Positions 7,736 through 15,360 of a stretch of 64,000 nt of DNA are shown in pieces (positions within the stretch are counted from its first letter, which is position 1; each line of letters starts with the position of its first letter). Source of the DNA: a bacterium OL-1 (lineage in GTDB: Bacteria > Actinomycetota > Coriobacteriia > Coriobacteriales > Atopobiaceae); assembly GCA_000752675.2 (NCBI GenBank), contig LM994626.1:380447-444446 (forward strand), written 5' to 3'. The notes below the pieces were generated by a model. It was not told the DNA's origin and did no database searches. It saw only the letters and a list, made by a program, of their open reading frames with translations. Made by a program: the position numbers and the translations under genes.

Positions 7736-8153
7736 TGCCGCAGCTCCGCCTGACCAAGCCCGACACAGGAGACCCATAGACGCCCTTAAGGCCCGCTTTA
7801 AAAGTCACCCCGAGAGACACCCCGGCGTTACCTGGGAAGATATCGCGCGCCAACTTGACGACGCACGGTTGAGTGCGCTCGCCTTCCTCGAGGAGACAGG
7901 CGGCGAGCCGGACGTCCTCCTCTACTAGGGGCGTCTCTACGTTGCGGACTTCTCGCCCGAGTCCCCGCAGCGCCGGTCGGTCTGCTACGACCGGGCCGCC
8001 CGCCTGGGCAGGAAGCGCAACCCGCCAACAACCAGCGCCTGCGAGTTGGCAGAGTCGAACGGCCTGGAGCTCGTGGGCGAGGCGATGTATCTCGAAATGC
8101 AGGAGCTGTACCCTCTCGACGCAGCGCGCGGCTTTAGGGCGTGTTTCCCGTAG
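7716..8153 (+). pseudogene. DUF4256 family gene, broken by amber stop and deletion
   Basis: The first frame runs to an amber codon at 7926-7928 (...EETGGEPDVLLY-stop). Reading on in the same frame gives 74 more residues that fit DUF4256: YVADFSPESPQRRSVCYDRA and LELVGEAMYLEMQEL. It then jumps to DAARGFR, the family's C-terminal motif, so roughly 40-50 residues usually lying between are missing. The family's expected start position reads ATA (7778-7780) after AGGAGA. Two or three independent lesions indicate decay. DUF4256 has no assigned function. Confidence 0.8.
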
Positions 8154-8564
8154 GAGTGACAGTTGCGCGGCCTTTGCGGAGGTTGCCATCGCACGATTTC
8201 GGCGTCGGTGGGGTAGGCTGGAGCCAGATTGGGCCCGCCCAACGCCTCCGCGCAACGAGATTCTTCCAAACTACGTGCAGAAGTCGACATATGTGGGTTA
8301 TTTTCTCGTCTCTAAGGACTTTTAGGAGCCTCTGGTAAGCGCGCAGATATTGTTGGGTCGCGTTTTCCCTGTTGGCGTTTTTCGTGGGCTGTTAAGAACG
8401 CACCCGCGTCCCCGTCTCAGCCCAAAGAGTAAAAACGGAGTTCTACAGAAGTCCCATTCCGGACGTAACTTCCCGAAGAGCGGAAGCGCGGATGCCACGC
8501 GTACTTTCGAAAGGCCTAACATGAGCGCACAGCATCTCTGCTGAAACCCCAGGAGGCCACTCGC
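8154..8564. other. gene-free stretch
   Basis: No convincing reading frame, repeat or RNA structure is visible between the DUF4256 remnant and the GNAT remnant. AT-richer patches around 8280-8370 could hold a promoter for the GNAT gene, but no clear -35/-10 pair stands out. Confidence 0.5.
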
Positions 8565-9042
8565 GTGCCTGAAGTCACGTACCGCTTTGCTCAAGAGGAC
8601 GACTGTACCCTTATCCTGCGCTTCATTCGAGAGCTAGCGGATTACGAGAAGATGCTCGACCAGGTCATTGCCACCGAGGACCTCCTGCACGCATGGGTCT
8701 TCGAGAGGGGCAAGGCCGAGGCGCTCTTTGTGTGCGAGAACGGCAGTGAGGCGGGGCTTTGTGCTCTTCTTCCACAACTTCTCGACCTTCCTCGGGCGCG
8801 CCGGCATCTACCTGGAGGACCTCTACGTTACGCCGGAGTATCGTGGGCGCGGCTATGGCAAGGGCCTCCTGCGGCAGCTTGCGCGCATTGAAGTCGAGCG
8901 CGGATGCATGTGGCTCGAGTGGTGGTGCCTCGACTGGAACAAGCCCAGCATCGACTTTTACCTCTCGCTTGGCGCCGAGCCCATGAAGGACTGGACGGTC
9001 TATCGTATTGCTGGCGACACGCTTGCCAAACTCGCACAGTAG
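8565..9042 (+). pseudogene. GNAT acetyltransferase with frameshift
   Basis: The N-terminal half (MPEVTYRFAQEDDCTLILRF, start GTG 8565, AGGAGG eight bases upstream) and the C-terminal half (LFFHNFSTFLGRAGIYLEDL, then YRGRGYGKGLLRQLA with the acetyl-CoA loop, then WNKPSIDFYLSLGAEPM) lie in different frames. The break maps to the GGGG run at 8753-8756; removing one G restores a normal protein of about 158 residues of the diamine N-acetyltransferase-like GNAT group. It may be a true frameshift, a slippage-switched gene or a sequencing error. Confidence 0.8.
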
Positions 9043-9098
9043 ACGAGCAGGGCGCAAGGTAATTCCCCTTGTCGCGTGATACTCTTTCAGCAAGGCAA

Positions 9099-9127
9099 TG
9101 AGACAAAGGGACTGTCCCTTTGTCTCG
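9099..9127. repeat. 29-bp TGA-ended palindrome, copy 2
   Basis: Perfect except for the last base, centre ACTGT. It lies between the GNAT remnant and the small gene at 9159, and does not overlap a stop codon of a recognised gene. A second short TTGTCTCGC follows at 9131-9139. Confidence 0.92.
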
Positions 9128-9158
9128 CTTTTGTCTCGCTCGTTACGGGAGGCTCGTC

Positions 9159-9371
9159 ATGGGACTCATCTTTGGCAGGAAGAAGCGCCGCAAGCGCGCC
9201 GCGTACGACCCCGACGAGTTTGTGGACACCAGGCCAAACCCACTTCTCACACGCGGGTTCTCCAAGGGAGGCTCGTCCCAGGGGCACGGCAACGAGGGCG
9301 GCCTCTATGCCAACAACGAGAACTGGGACGACTCCCCACGGGACAGCTGGGACGACGGCTGGGACAGGTAG
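9159..9371 (+). CDS. small charged hypothetical protein
   Basis: 70 residues; ATG 9159 follows GGGAGG. The N-terminus is hydrophobic then strongly basic (MGLIFGRKKRRKR), the middle is Gly/Ser-rich and the C-terminus is acidic and Trp-rich (NWDDSPRDSWDDGWDR). No family recognised. It sits between two copies of the 29-bp palindrome. Confidence 0.6.
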   Translation: MGLIFGRKKRRKRAAYDPDEFVDTRPNPLLTRGFSKGGSSQGHGNEGGLYANNENWDDSPRDSWDDGWDR

Positions 9372-9387
9372 CTGCCGCAGCCACCAA

Positions 9388-9416
9388 TGAGACAAAGGGA
9401 CTGTCCCTTTGTCTCA
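9388..9416. repeat. 29-bp TGA-ended palindrome, copy 3
   Basis: Perfect arms, centre ACTGT. Its right-hand TCA (9414-9416) is the minus-strand TGA stop codon of the DUF2075 gene. It lies 16 bases after the stop of the small plus-strand gene, in a convergent gap. Confidence 0.95.
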
Positions 9417-11531
9417 TTCCGACGCGCCGGCCTCCTGCATCTCCAGCAGGCGATGCTCGAGCGCACCGTCAACCGCAAACAAGTAGAGCCCGTGCACACC
9501 TCGCTTGAGCAGCACGTTGAGCTCGTGCCGAAGGTTCGCCTCCGGGTCCTCGCTGCCGTTGATCGCCTGCGAGTTGCAGCTCTTTGACGGGTCGAACGCC
9601 AGCCGTCCTTCTCGCCAGCAGACTGAGGGCCCAATGATCACGCCCGCGTAGTTGAGGTCGAACCCCTGGATGGTATAGATCGAGCCACATTCCCCCAGCG
9701 TGTGGGGCTGCTCGGCCCATGCCTTGTCGTGTTCCCGGGCTGCCTCGTCCCCGGTGGCAGAAGTCTGATAGTTCCACGGCATGTGGAAGTACTGCGTGCG
9801 GGGCACTTCCGCGATGCTGGCAGCTGCCTGCGCGTGACGCGAGCCGCGCCCGCCGCGCGCGCCACTCGCACCGTAGGAGACCCAGCCGCCCTGCTCGCGG
9901 TAGATGCGGACCTCCCACACGCCCGACTCCGGCTTGGACTGGCCGGAGTAGGGCCAGTCATACGTTGCCAGCACGCGCGAGAGCCCGTGCGAGGTATCGT
10001 CCACAATCTCGCCCGACGAGGCATCAAAGGCAAAAGCGCGTTCCTCGATTGCCATCTTCAGGTCGTACGTCGAGTCAAAGACCTTGATCTGGTAGGGTGT
10101 GTGCCCCTCTCGCGCCGGGTCCTGCGGGATGGGCCCCACGCCACGACCGTTTGCAAAGTCGTCGATCCACCGCACGACCTCGTCGCAGGCATCAATCCGG
10201 TACTGCTGGCGAAGGAGCAGGTTCTCCACGTGGAAGGGGAATCCCGCGACGTTGGCGGCCCTTCTCGCACAGCGAACCTTGCCATCTGAGAAGCGCTTCT
10301 CGGGAAAGAGCGCATCCCGCATCGAGGCGTCAAGTTCCTGCGACTTTCTCAGCACCTGTCCCAGGTCGTAGACCGCGATGACCACCCGAGCTCGACGCAT
10401 GATGTCCACGAGCATGTTCCTGCTACCGGAGTAGCCCTGATTGCCCTGGGTGAGCAGGAGGTGCGCCTCGTCGACAAGGGCGACGTCGACCGGGTCGCAG
10501 GGGTAGTCCTGACGCGCGAGGCCATTCCCGTGCCCGGACTCGCTGTGCTTGTTGATGAACCGCGTGGGCTTGTCCACCACCACGCCATCCTTGTTCTGGA
10601 GGCCAAGGCGCTTCATAATGGCGTTGTACACGGTGAGCTGCTCTTCATGGTTTATCAGAAGGCACGCGTTCACGGGACGCTCGGTGATCTTGCCGCCACT
10701 GCCGTCGCCGGCCACCGGGACCACAAGCTCGTTCATGATTCGCAAGAACAGGTGGCTGAGAAGGACCGTCTTGCCGGTTCCTGCCATGCCTTCGACAACA
10801 ATGAGCTCGCCGTTCTCGACGGGCGCGCTGGAATCTGGCGGCTGCGGCGCGGCAGCCCATCCGTTCATGAGGTCGCGCAGGCGGCCGAGAATCGCGTCCT
10901 CCGCGGCAATCTGGTCCTTTCCCAGCGCGCGAAACGGCGACGCCTTGAAGATGGCGGAGTCCCGGATGACGGACTCGGCCGGAAAAAGCTCCGGCTCGTA
11001 GCGGTTGAGCTTGCGCCACGCCTGCGAGGTGATTATCGGTAGCTCGGGCTTGGTGTAGTAGTCCTCCTGCGGGTTGCCGCGGCCGTTTACCAGGGTCACA
11101 TGGCTCGCGCCCGAAGCCAGAAGGTAGCTCAGGAAGTTGTTCTCGAGGTCGAGCGTGAGCGACTTGTTGAAGTGGTTCTGGGCGATCACCAGTATGTGGC
11201 TGCCAGGCTGGTTGAGGCGCCGCCACGCCTTCTTGCCCCGCTCCGAGCGATACGTGACGTCGTCGGTGTAGTGCTCCTTGGTTCGCCGCACGATGGAGTT
11301 TGTCTCGCCCACGTAGACCACGAAGTCGTCGTACTCGTAGCCGCCACGGGCGCGCTTGCGCTCCTTGCCGCGAATGATGTAGACAGTAGGGTAGGTCTTG
11401 AGGAGCCGCCGCTCGTCGGCCGTAAGCTCGCTGCCGTCCACCTCGCACTGCACCTGGTCGATGCACTGCTCGATCTGGATGTCGTCCGCGCGGAACGGCA
11501 CGTCTATGACAACCGGCTGCCTAACTGACAT
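9414..11531 (-). CDS. GIY-YIG and DUF2075 helicase-like protein
   Basis: 705 residues. An N-terminal GIY-YIG-type nuclease domain (TVYIIRG near 49, then YVGETNSIVRRTKEH near 75) precedes a DUF2075 superfamily-1-like ATPase: Walker A VEGMAGTGKT near 245, Walker B VALVDEAHLLL near 345, QYRID near 445, a motif-V-like YTIQGFDLNYAGVIIG near 620, and an arginine-bearing LLKRGVHGLYLF near 680. Such proteins are often found in defence islands; the combination suggests nucleic-acid cleavage or remodelling. Start ATG 11531 (GGAGAGG upstream); the longer frame begins inside the repeat. It follows the MazG-like gene after a 50-base gap holding a repeat copy, probably one transcript. Role inferred. Confidence 0.85.
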   Translation of the reverse strand: MSVRQPVVIDVPFRADDIQIEQCIDQVQCEVDGSELTADERRLLKTYPTVYIIRGKERKRARGGYEYDDFVVYVGETNSIVRRTKEHYTDDVTYRSERGKKAWRRLNQPGSHILVIAQNHFNKSLTLDLENNFLSYLLASGASHVTLVNGRGNPQEDYYTKPELPIITSQAWRKLNRYEPELFPAESVIRDSAIFKASPFRALGKDQIAAEDAILGRLRDLMNGWAAAPQPPDSSAPVENGELIVVEGMAGTGKTVLLSHLFLRIMNELVVPVAGDGSGGKITERPVNACLLINHEEQLTVYNAIMKRLGLQNKDGVVVDKPTRFINKHSESGHGNGLARQDYPCDPVDVALVDEAHLLLTQGNQGYSGSRNMLVDIMRRARVVIAVYDLGQVLRKSQELDASMRDALFPEKRFSDGKVRCARRAANVAGFPFHVENLLLRQQYRIDACDEVVRWIDDFANGRGVGPIPQDPAREGHTPYQIKVFDSTYDLKMAIEERAFAFDASSGEIVDDTSHGLSRVLATYDWPYSGQSKPESGVWEVRIYREQGGWVSYGASGARGGRGSRHAQAAASIAEVPRTQYFHMPWNYQTSATGDEAAREHDKAWAEQPHTLGECGSIYTIQGFDLNYAGVIIGPSVCWREGRLAFDPSKSCNSQAINGSEDPEANLRHELNVLLKRGVHGLYLFAVDGALEHRLLEMQEAGASE

Positions 11532-11555
11532 GAACCTCTCCCCTACCTTGCGGAA

Positions 11556-11584
11556 TGAGACAAAGGGACAGTCCCTTTGTCTCA
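11556..11584. repeat. 29-bp TGA-ended palindrome, copy 4
   Basis: Perfect arms, centre ACAGT. Its TCA at 11582-11584 is the stop codon of the MazG-like gene. It fills the gap between two co-directional genes, so if it terminates transcription it would attenuate the DUF2075 gene. Confidence 0.95.
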
Positions 11585-11932
11585 TAGCTCCGTGTACTTC
11601 TTGGAGTTGCCGCGGCTGAGCTCGACGGGATACTTCTTGGCGTTGGCGTCGATCTTCTCGTTCACAATCTGGAGCGGGTCAAGCCCGCAGGAGTCCGCCA
11701 TGAACAGGCAGTAGATGAGGACGTCCGCCAGCTCCTCCGAAATCTTGTCCAGGTGCCCGTCCGCCGAGGTGTCTGCCCCGGACCACTGGAACGCCTCGAG
11801 CAGCTCCGCCGACTCGAGGCTTATCGAGATGGCGAGGTCCTTGGGGTTGTGGAACTGGCGCCACTCCCGCTGGTCGCGAAAGGCGCGCAGCCTGTCGATT
11901 GTCTCCTGGTAGTCATAGTCGCCCACGAGCAT
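11582..11932 (-). CDS. MazG-like nucleotide pyrophosphohydrolase
   Basis: 116 residues with the all-alpha NTP pyrophosphohydrolase pattern: SISLESAELLEAFQW (first acidic helix) and KISEELADVLIYC (second acidic helix), which bind magnesium and hydrolyse (d)NTPs to monophosphates in this family. The C-terminal NEKIDANAKKYPVE motif is typical of the short RS21-C6/dCTPase-like members. ATG 11932 has GGGGAGG only two bases away; GTG 11926, six bases further in, has better spacing and could be the true start. Placed just upstream of the GIY-YIG/DUF2075 gene. Confidence 0.88.
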   Translation of the reverse strand: MLVGDYDYQETIDRLRAFRDQREWRQFHNPKDLAISISLESAELLEAFQWSGADTSADGHLDKISEELADVLIYCLFMADSCGLDPLQIVNEKIDANAKKYPVELSRGNSKKYTEL

Positions 11933-12237
11933 GGCCTCCCCACGTTTGTCCTTGCGCCGCCCGGCGCCGCGCGTTCACGCGCACGTATGCGCGGCCGGCT
12001 CCGCACCCCACGCCGCACCCTCGCGCTTGGTTAGTTAGCACCATTATGCGCGACGTGAGGGACGTTGGATATTCCTTGCGCTTGTAAGCCTCACGTCGGT
12101 GGCCAACTCCCAGGACGAGAACCCCAACCTCCTCATCGCGAATCTCGAAGCGATTGGACTTCGCCGTTAAGGGATGAGATGCGGACGCAGTCAATCCGGG
12201 GGGTATTAACTGCGTGAATTCAGTGGTATAAGATACA
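11933..12237. other. gap with no assigned gene
   Basis: No complete gene is seen. A minus-free frame at about 12050-12170 on the plus strand ends ...DENPNLLIANLEAIGLRR-stop and reads like the tail of a protein, but it has no start codon or ribosome site and I could not place it in a family. The right end contains the promoter of the small RNA described next. Confidence 0.45.
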
Positions 12238-12297
12238 TATCGGTGGCGGGTTTCCCGCTGCCTCCAAGTGCCGGGGGCCTATCCCCCGGCTTTATTT
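12238..12297 (+). ncRNA. two-hairpin leader RNA before DUF3800 gene
   Basis: Downstream of a plausible -10 (TATAAG at 12227-12232) come two hairpins: GGTGGCGGG/CCCGCTGCC with a TTT loop (9 bp, two wobble pairs) and GCCGGGGG/CCCCCGGC (12270-12290), followed by TTTATTTG. Several classes of structured RNA named DUF3800 motifs are known upstream of DUF3800 genes, and the position fits. Whether this RNA belongs to one of those classes, acts in trans, or is simply a transcription attenuator needs a covariance search. Boundaries are estimated from the promoter and the T run. Confidence 0.6.
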
Positions 12298-12332
12298 GTC
12301 TATAAAGACGGTTTTGCAACGGGAGCCGGCGG

Positions 12333-12805
12333 TTGGACAGGGAGCTTTCCATATTCGTTGACGAAAGCGGTGACATGGCAGGTGTCTCCAGCTACTACCT
12401 CGTGACACTCGTACTCCACGACCAAGCCAATGATATCCGCGAGAAAGTTCGCCGCTACGAGGAGTCGCTTTCGCGCGCTGACCTGCCGAATATCCCGTTC
12501 CACTCTGAACCACTTTCCAAGGGTTTGACGGCGTGAAAGTCTATTACGACGACGGTCAGCCAATCGTGAGCCATGCCCTCTACGGCGCCGTCGGCGACGA
12601 GCTCTTCAAGGACGCCGTACGACGCACCAAGACAACCATGACCGAATACCGGCTGGAGCAGGCCGCCGACTACCTGTGCACGATTGAGCTCGCTGCACTG
12701 AAATACGCCACCAAGGAAGACGGCGAAACGTATAACAAGTTCTTCGGCAGCGTGGGGAAGTTCAAGAAGAACTGGCTCAAGCAGGCACGCAGGAAAGCCT
12801 TCTAG
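12333..12805 (+). pseudogene. DUF3800 family gene with internal deletion
   Basis: The N-terminal part (TTG 12333, GGGAG upstream) has the family's start: ELSIFVDESGDMAG, followed by YYLVTLVLHDQ and LPNIPFHSEP. It then runs out of frame at about 12517. The C-terminal part in another frame has VKVYYDDGQPIVSHAL, TTMTEYRLEQAADYLCTIEL and the family end KNWLKQARRKAF. The middle, about 60-70 residues in intact members, is missing and the junction is frameshifted. DUF3800 has an RNase H-like fold; the acidic residue in the deleted part is lost, so the product is probably inactive. Confidence 0.85.
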
Positions 12806-12887
12806 CCTATAACTGACCTGTCTCCGCGATATGCCCACGCCCTTCTCGGAAAGCGACGCCGAGGGCGCATCACTCGCGTAACCTCCC

Positions 12888-14417
12888 TTACTGCTGGTAG
12901 TAGCTCAGGAAGTCCTCGAGCTTGTCCATCGCCTCGTGCAGCGTGTGCTTACGCGGCAGGTAGACAATACGGAAGTAGCCGGGCTTCTCCCAGTTGAAGC
13001 CCTTGCCCGCGGTAATCAGGACGTGCTCGTCCTTGAGCAGATCGAGCGCAAACTGGTCGTCGTCGGTGATGTGGAACTTGTCCGGGTCGAGCCTCGGGAA
13101 GATGTAGAACGCGGCCTCGGGCTTGGTCACCGTGACGCCATCCATGTTGGAAAGTCGCTCGTAGACGTACTCGCGCTGCTCGTAGATGCGCCCGCCGGGA
13201 ACGAGAAGCCCCTGGCTGCGCTGGATGCCGCCCAGGCACGTCTGCACGATGGACTGCGCCGGCACGTTGGAGCACAGGCGCATGTTGGACAGCATGTTGA
13301 TGCCGTCGATGAGGTCCTTCGCAATGCGCTTGTTGCCCGAGAGGCTCATCCAGCCAATGCGGTAGCCCGCCACCATGTGGCTCTTGGAGAGGCCGTTGAA
13401 CGTGATGCAGAACAGGTCCGGCGCAAGGCTCGCGATGGAGACGTGCTGCTTGCCGTCCATCACCAGGCGGTCGTAGATCTCGTCCGCAAAGATGACCAGC
13501 TGGTTCTCGCGCGCCACGTCCACGATCTGCTCCAGAACCTCCCGCGGGTACAGGGCGCCCGTGGGGTTGTTGGGGTTGATCACGACGATGCCCTTGGTGC
13601 GCGGCGTGACCTTGCTGCGGATGTCGTCGATGTCAGGGTACCAGTTGGCCTTCTCGTCGCAGATGTAGTGCACGGCGGTGCCGCCGGCCAGCGTGGCGCA
13701 CGCGGTCCACAGCGGGTAGTCCGGGCTGGGGACGAGAATCTCGTCGCCCTCGTCCATGAAGGCGTTCATCGCAAGCTGGATGAGCTCCGAGGCGCCGTTG
13801 CCCGTGTAGATGTCCTCCACGTCCACGTTGGGGATGCCCTTGAGCTGGTCATACTGCATGATGGCCTTGCGCGCGGAGAAGAGGCCGCGGCTGTTGGAGT
13901 AGCCCTCGCACTCTGTGAGCTGGTCCTGCATGTCCTTCACGACCTCGTCCGGCGTGCGGAAGCCAAACGGCGCGGGGTTGCCAATGTTCAACTTGAGCAC
14001 ATGGATGCCCTGGTCCTCCATGCGGTACGCCTCGTCCAGGACGGGTCCGCGGATGTCGTAGAGGACGTTATCGAGCTTGGATGACTTCTTGAACTGGCGA
14101 CGAGGCATGGTGGATTCCTTCTTCTTGGTGGGGGTGGATGAGGCAGAGGGAGTTTCCCTTTGTCGCGTTTCCGGCGGCGCGGCGGCATCGGTCTCGCCCG
14201 AGAGCCACTCGGCGCTCACGCCGAGTGCGGTGGCGAGAAAGGCGAGCGTTGCCTTTCTCGGCTCAGTCTTGCCGCTTAGGTACTGGCTGAGCTGCGACTT
14301 TCCCAGCTTGACGCCATCGGCCGCAGCCATGCGCACAAGATCTGCCTGACGCAGGCCGCGCTCGTCCATGGCCTGGCCAAGGCGTGCCGAGAAGTCCTTG
14401 TGGGTCTGGTCTTCCAC
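12888..14417 (-). CDS. XRE-type HTH fused to AlaA-like aminotransferase
   Basis: 509 residues. Residues 1-75 form a lambda-repressor-like HTH (GLRQADLVRMAAADGVKLGK, SQLSQYLSGKTEPRK). A Pro/Ser/Lys-rich linker follows, then a fold-type I PLP aminotransferase like alanine aminotransferase AlaA (KLNIGNPAPFGF; NPNNPTGALY; FNGLSKSHMVAGYRIGW, with the PLP lysine at about 345). GTG 14417 follows AAGGGAGGGG. An internal ATG at 14108, with AAGGA seven bases upstream, marks the start of the enzyme part, so two products are possible. The linker codes through a degenerate copy of the 29-bp palindrome. The HTH may autoregulate through the array at 14454-14583 (inference). Confidence 0.88.
   Translation of the reverse strand: MEDQTHKDFSARLGQAMDERGLRQADLVRMAAADGVKLGKSQLSQYLSGKTEPRKATLAFLATALGVSAEWLSGETDAAAPPETRQRETPSASSTPTKKKESTMPRRQFKKSSKLDNVLYDIRGPVLDEAYRMEDQGIHVLKLNIGNPAPFGFRTPDEVVKDMQDQLTECEGYSNSRGLFSARKAIMQYDQLKGIPNVDVEDIYTGNGASELIQLAMNAFMDEGDEILVPSPDYPLWTACATLAGGTAVHYICDEKANWYPDIDDIRSKVTPRTKGIVVINPNNPTGALYPREVLEQIVDVARENQLVIFADEIYDRLVMDGKQHVSIASLAPDLFCITFNGLSKSHMVAGYRIGWMSLSGNKRIAKDLIDGINMLSNMRLCSNVPAQSIVQTCLGGIQRSQGLLVPGGRIYEQREYVYERLSNMDGVTVTKPEAAFYIFPRLDPDKFHITDDDQFALDLLKDEHVLITAGKGFNWEKPGYFRIVYLPRKHTLHEAMDKLEDFLSYYQQ
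14139..14167. repeat. degenerate 29-bp palindrome inside a coding region
   Basis: Copy 5, with several changes in both arms. It lies in frame inside the HTH-aminotransferase gene and encodes RQRETPSAS on the minus strand, the same peptide that intact copies would give. The changes remove the palindrome's terminal TCA/TGA, so the frame stays open. Confidence 0.75.
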
Positions 14418-14453
14418 GACCCCTCCCTTCCGGGTGCCCGCCGAGCGCTGTGC

Positions 14454-14583
14454 AAGAAGTTCAATTTCTCTTCTCAGCTATCAACGCGTCGGACCCAAAA
14501 GTTCAATTTCTAGAACGAGAAGTTCAATTTATTGACAGAGTAGCACTGCCCATCACGGCGTACTGCGAGAAATTGAACTTCTC
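14454..14583. promoter_or_regulatory. four-site operator-like array
   Basis: Four copies of a 17-bp semi-palindrome, consensus GAGAAGTTCAATTTCTC, at 14454-14470, 14497-14513, 14517-14533 and, inverted and complete, at 14567-14583. They occupy the region upstream of the HTH-aminotransferase gene (start 14417, minus strand), as expected for autoregulation by its HTH domain. The number four and the mixed orientation also resemble the intergenic repeat quartets described elsewhere in the window, so a non-regulatory repeat is the alternative. Confidence 0.65.
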
Positions 14584-14682
14584 GGTGTGTCCACGGCTTT
14601 TCCAACCGCTGGGGACGTCTCGCGGGGTATTGGGTGTCGCGAGGGGGTTGTGCGGGATTCTCGCACTGTGCGCCGCCACACG

Positions 14683-14816
14683 TTCGCGCCCGAAGCTGTA
14701 TCCCGCGCAGGTCGGTACAGATTCGGACGCCGAATCTGTATCCCCTCTCCACACGTTCGCGCCCGAAGCTGTATCCTGCCCAGGTCGATACACATTCGTG
14801 CGTCGAACCTGTACCG
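14683..14816. repeat. tandem 75-bp imperfect repeat with inverted parts
   Basis: The segment starting CACACGTTCGCGCCCGAAGC occurs at about 14678 and 14752, each continuing with TGTATCC and CCAGGTCG or GCAGGTCG. Within each copy GAAGCTGTATCC is followed by its approximate inverse GGTACAGATTC or GATACACATTC. It lies between divergent genes and has no coding look. Confidence 0.75.
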
Positions 14817-14892
14817 GCAGGATTCGGGGATGCGGCGGGCTCGGGTATCATGGAACAACCAACACCGGCCCCCGGAACGCGAGGTAGCAGCC

Positions 14893-15249
14893 ATGAGAAC
14901 GCTTATGTCCGTACTTGCGACCGCCATAGCGTCATTTGTCGCGGTTGCCCTTGTCCCCTCGGCGCACGTGATTGGCCACCCGCAGTGGGCGGCGTACCTG
15001 GCCTTTGCGCTCATGCTCTGCGTGATGAACGCAATCGTGAAGCCCATCATCCAGATCCTCTCGATTCCCGTAACAATCATCACGCTGGGGCTTTTCACGT
15101 TTGTGATCGACGCGCTTATGGTATCGCTCGCGTCTAACCTTGCAGAAAGCGTCTTTGGCATGGGCGTAGTGGTCACGGGCTTCTGGGCCACGCTCTTTGT
15201 CGCGCTCATCGTGAGCGTGGTTAGCGGGCTTCTCGGCGCCAAGGACTAG
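14893..15249 (+). CDS. phage-holin-family (DUF4.2-type) membrane protein
   Basis: 118 residues, almost entirely four hydrophobic helices, matching the bacterial membrane family annotated as phage holin family 4 superfamily. Characteristic are NAIVKPIIQILSIPVTIITL in the second helix region and the GLLGA end. ATG 14893 follows GAGGTAG. There is no endolysin or phage gene nearby, so despite the name it is probably a housekeeping membrane protein of unknown role. Confidence 0.8.
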   Translation: MRTLMSVLATAIASFVAVALVPSAHVIGHPQWAAYLAFALMLCVMNAIVKPIIQILSIPVTIITLGLFTFVIDALMVSLASNLAESVFGMGVVVTGFWATLFVALIVSVVSGLLGAKD

Positions 15250-15252
15250 CGC

Positions 15253-15349
15253 CGCGCCGGCGACCATCGCAGTTGCCCTCGACGCGGCGACCATCGCAGT
15301 TGCTTTCGACGCGGCGACCATCGCGGCTACACGCACCAGCGATGGTCAC
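15253..15349. repeat. tandem GGCGACCATCGC repeat with one inverted copy
   Basis: Three direct units (GGCGACCATCGCAGTTG and a variant, about 27 bp apart) start at about 15260, 15287 and 15314, and an inverted GCGATGGTC follows at about 15338. Located in the convergent gap before the HxlR regulator. Three units this close do not make a CRISPR array: there is no spacer of constant length and no cas gene. Confidence 0.75.
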
Positions 15350-15360
15350 TCGCCCCGTCC

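Noticed and set aside
11532-11585. Upstream start of the DUF2075 protein inside the palindrome
   Set aside because: The extra N-terminal residues are just the palindrome translation; ATG 11531 has its own GGAGAGG site and begins the conserved part.
12050-12170. Frame ending ...NPNLLIANLEAIGLRR
   Set aside because: Reads like a protein tail but has no start codon, ribosome site or recognisable family; could be the last trace of a deleted gene. Not annotated as a gene.
15253-15349. Possible CRISPR array
   Set aside because: Only three direct units, unit boundaries not sharp, no constant spacers and no cas genes.
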